From Virgibacillus sp. 7505 (lineage in GTDB: Bacteria; Bacillota; Bacilli; Bacillales; Amphibacillaceae): a DNA stretch of 64,000 bases. The stretch's first letter is position 1. Each line of letters opens with the position of its first letter. Where the stretch lies: contig NZ_NPBF01000037.1 of the NCBI RefSeq assembly GCF_002272135.1, positions 1 through 64,000 of the forward strand, read 5' to 3'. Made by a program: the position numbers and the translations under genes. A model generated the notes under the pieces. It was not told the DNA's origin, ran no database searches, and was given only the letters and a program-made list of their open reading frames with translations. Below, piece by piece: positions 63,364 through 64,000 of this stretch.

Positions 63364-64000
63364 AATCGATAATTTGAAGATCGCGTGGATAAGCTGTAAG
63401 CACATCCGGACCGTTCTTTGTAAGGAAAATATCATCCTCGATACGTACGCCGCCGACCCCAGGTAAATAAATACCAGGCTCGATGGTATAGCACATGCCT
63501 TCCTGTAATGCTTGTGTATTGTTACTGGACAATGATGGAAATTCATGTACGCCGATTCCCAATCCGTGTCCGACACGGTGCGTAAAATACTCGCCATAGC
63601 CAGCCTGTTCGATATGGCCGCGGGCAGCTCTATCAATTTCTGAGATGGCAGTTCCTGCACGTGATGCTGCTGTCGCTTTTTCGAGCGCGATTCGCACAGT
63701 ATCATGAATATGCTGCTGATCAGCTGTTACCTGCTTATAAGCAACAGTCCGGGTAATATCTGAGCAGTAGCCTTCGAAGATGACGCCTAAATCGAATAAA
63801 ACGAGATCTCCTGGTGCAATCTGTTTGCCGTCCGGAGTTCCGTGCGGAGAGGCGGTCTTCGCACCGGACAAAACGGTTGTCGCAAATGACATGCTCGTTA
63901 CTCCTTCTTGCTTCAATGCGTATTCAAGCTCTGCTGTAATCTGCAATTCACTCTTTCCGGCTGCGATTGCCTCGATGCCTTTCTTGACGCCGAAATCAGC
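63362..64000 (-). CDS. M24-family Xaa-Pro peptidase (C-terminal part, truncated by window end)
   Basis: The last 212 residues of an aminopeptidase P/prolidase-type enzyme; the frame stays open to the window edge and the N-terminal domain lies outside. Metal ligands are complete in the visible portion: LVLFDLGVIFEGYCSDITRT (two Asp), HRVGHGLGIGVHE (His), TIEPGIYLPG (Glu) and VRIEDDIFLT (Glu). It resembles PepQ/YpdF-type cytosolic proline-specific peptidases. Start codon not in the window. Confidence 0.88.
   Translation of the reverse strand, partial: ADFGVKKGIEAIAAGKSELQITAELEYALKQEGVTSMSFATTVLSGAKTASPHGTPDGKQIAPGDLVLFDLGVIFEGYCSDITRTVAYKQVTADQQHIHDTVRIALEKATAASRAGTAISEIDRAARGHIEQAGYGEYFTHRVGHGLGIGVHEFPSLSSNNTQALQEGMCYTIEPGIYLPGVGGVRIEDDIFLTKNGPDVLTAYPRDLQIID

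Noticed and set aside
1-64000. tRNA, rRNA, CRISPR array, insertion sequence, prophage or plasmid origin
   Set aside because: Looked for cloverleaf ends, repeated spacers, transposase or integrase motifs and found none that stood up.

Overview
The window is a stretch of chromosome from a low-to-moderate G+C, endospore-forming member of the Bacillaceae. Evidence: an alpha/beta-type small acid-soluble spore protein with a sigma-G promoter, GerW-family YtfJ, a Tyr T-box riboswitch, CcpA, EzrA, SftA and bacillithiol-type YtxJ. Gene order follows the ytfP-to-ackA segment of Bacillus subtilis, but lineage-specific insertions and losses suggest a Terribacillus-, Oceanobacillus- or Virgibacillus-like genus (inference from gene order only). 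No tRNA, rRNA, CRISPR array, insertion sequence or prophage was seen.

Layout. 0-11 kb: GNAT acetyltransferase, ytfP, ytgP-ytzG, ytzE, then the tightly packed pepV-MFS-thpR-ytlQ unit, ytmP, ytzH and trmB. 10.86-11.6 kb: a gene-poor gap with two stray terminators. 11.6-24 kb: ytzB, ytoP, a DUF84 NTPase, an orphan chemoreceptor, ytpP-ytpQ-ytpR, sftA, murC and the sigma-B-type ytxG-ytxH-ytxJ group. 24-33 kb: a large FtsA/PilM-like actin-fold protein, aroA (DAHP synthase/chorismate mutase), ccpA, a class A PBP and T-box-controlled tyrS.

33-45 kb is the main accessory region, lying between tyrS and rpsD, which are neighbours in B. subtilis. It holds two paralogous YflT-domain stress genes, each behind a sigma-B-like promoter, on either side of a galactitol-type PTS operon: PRD/EIIA regulator, EIIA, EIIB, EIIC, two zinc dehydrogenases, a DERA-type aldolase and a 48-residue membrane peptide. 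These are followed by a manganese catalase, an RsbR-like STAS protein and a short-chain dehydrogenase with a palindromic operator. A cre-like box precedes the PTS operon, and CcpA is encoded 6 kb away.

45-64 kb returns to conserved order: rpsD with a long leader, the diguanylate cyclase dgcP, free-methionine-sulfoxide reductase ytsP, yttP, ezrA, iscS-type desulfurase plus thiI (4-thiouridine/thiazole sulfur transfer), sspA, ytfI and ytfJ. A CitA/DcuS-type two-component system, a quinone-oxidoreductase-like gene and a 2-hydroxycarboxylate transporter come next, placed before ytxK-ackA. The window ends with alanine dehydrogenase and a truncated M24 peptidase.

The best candidates for something undescribed are the PTS-DERA operon (probably an unassigned polyol pathway), its embedded small membrane protein, the FtsA-like protein with a long C-terminal extension, and the short leader ORF ahead of ytxG.
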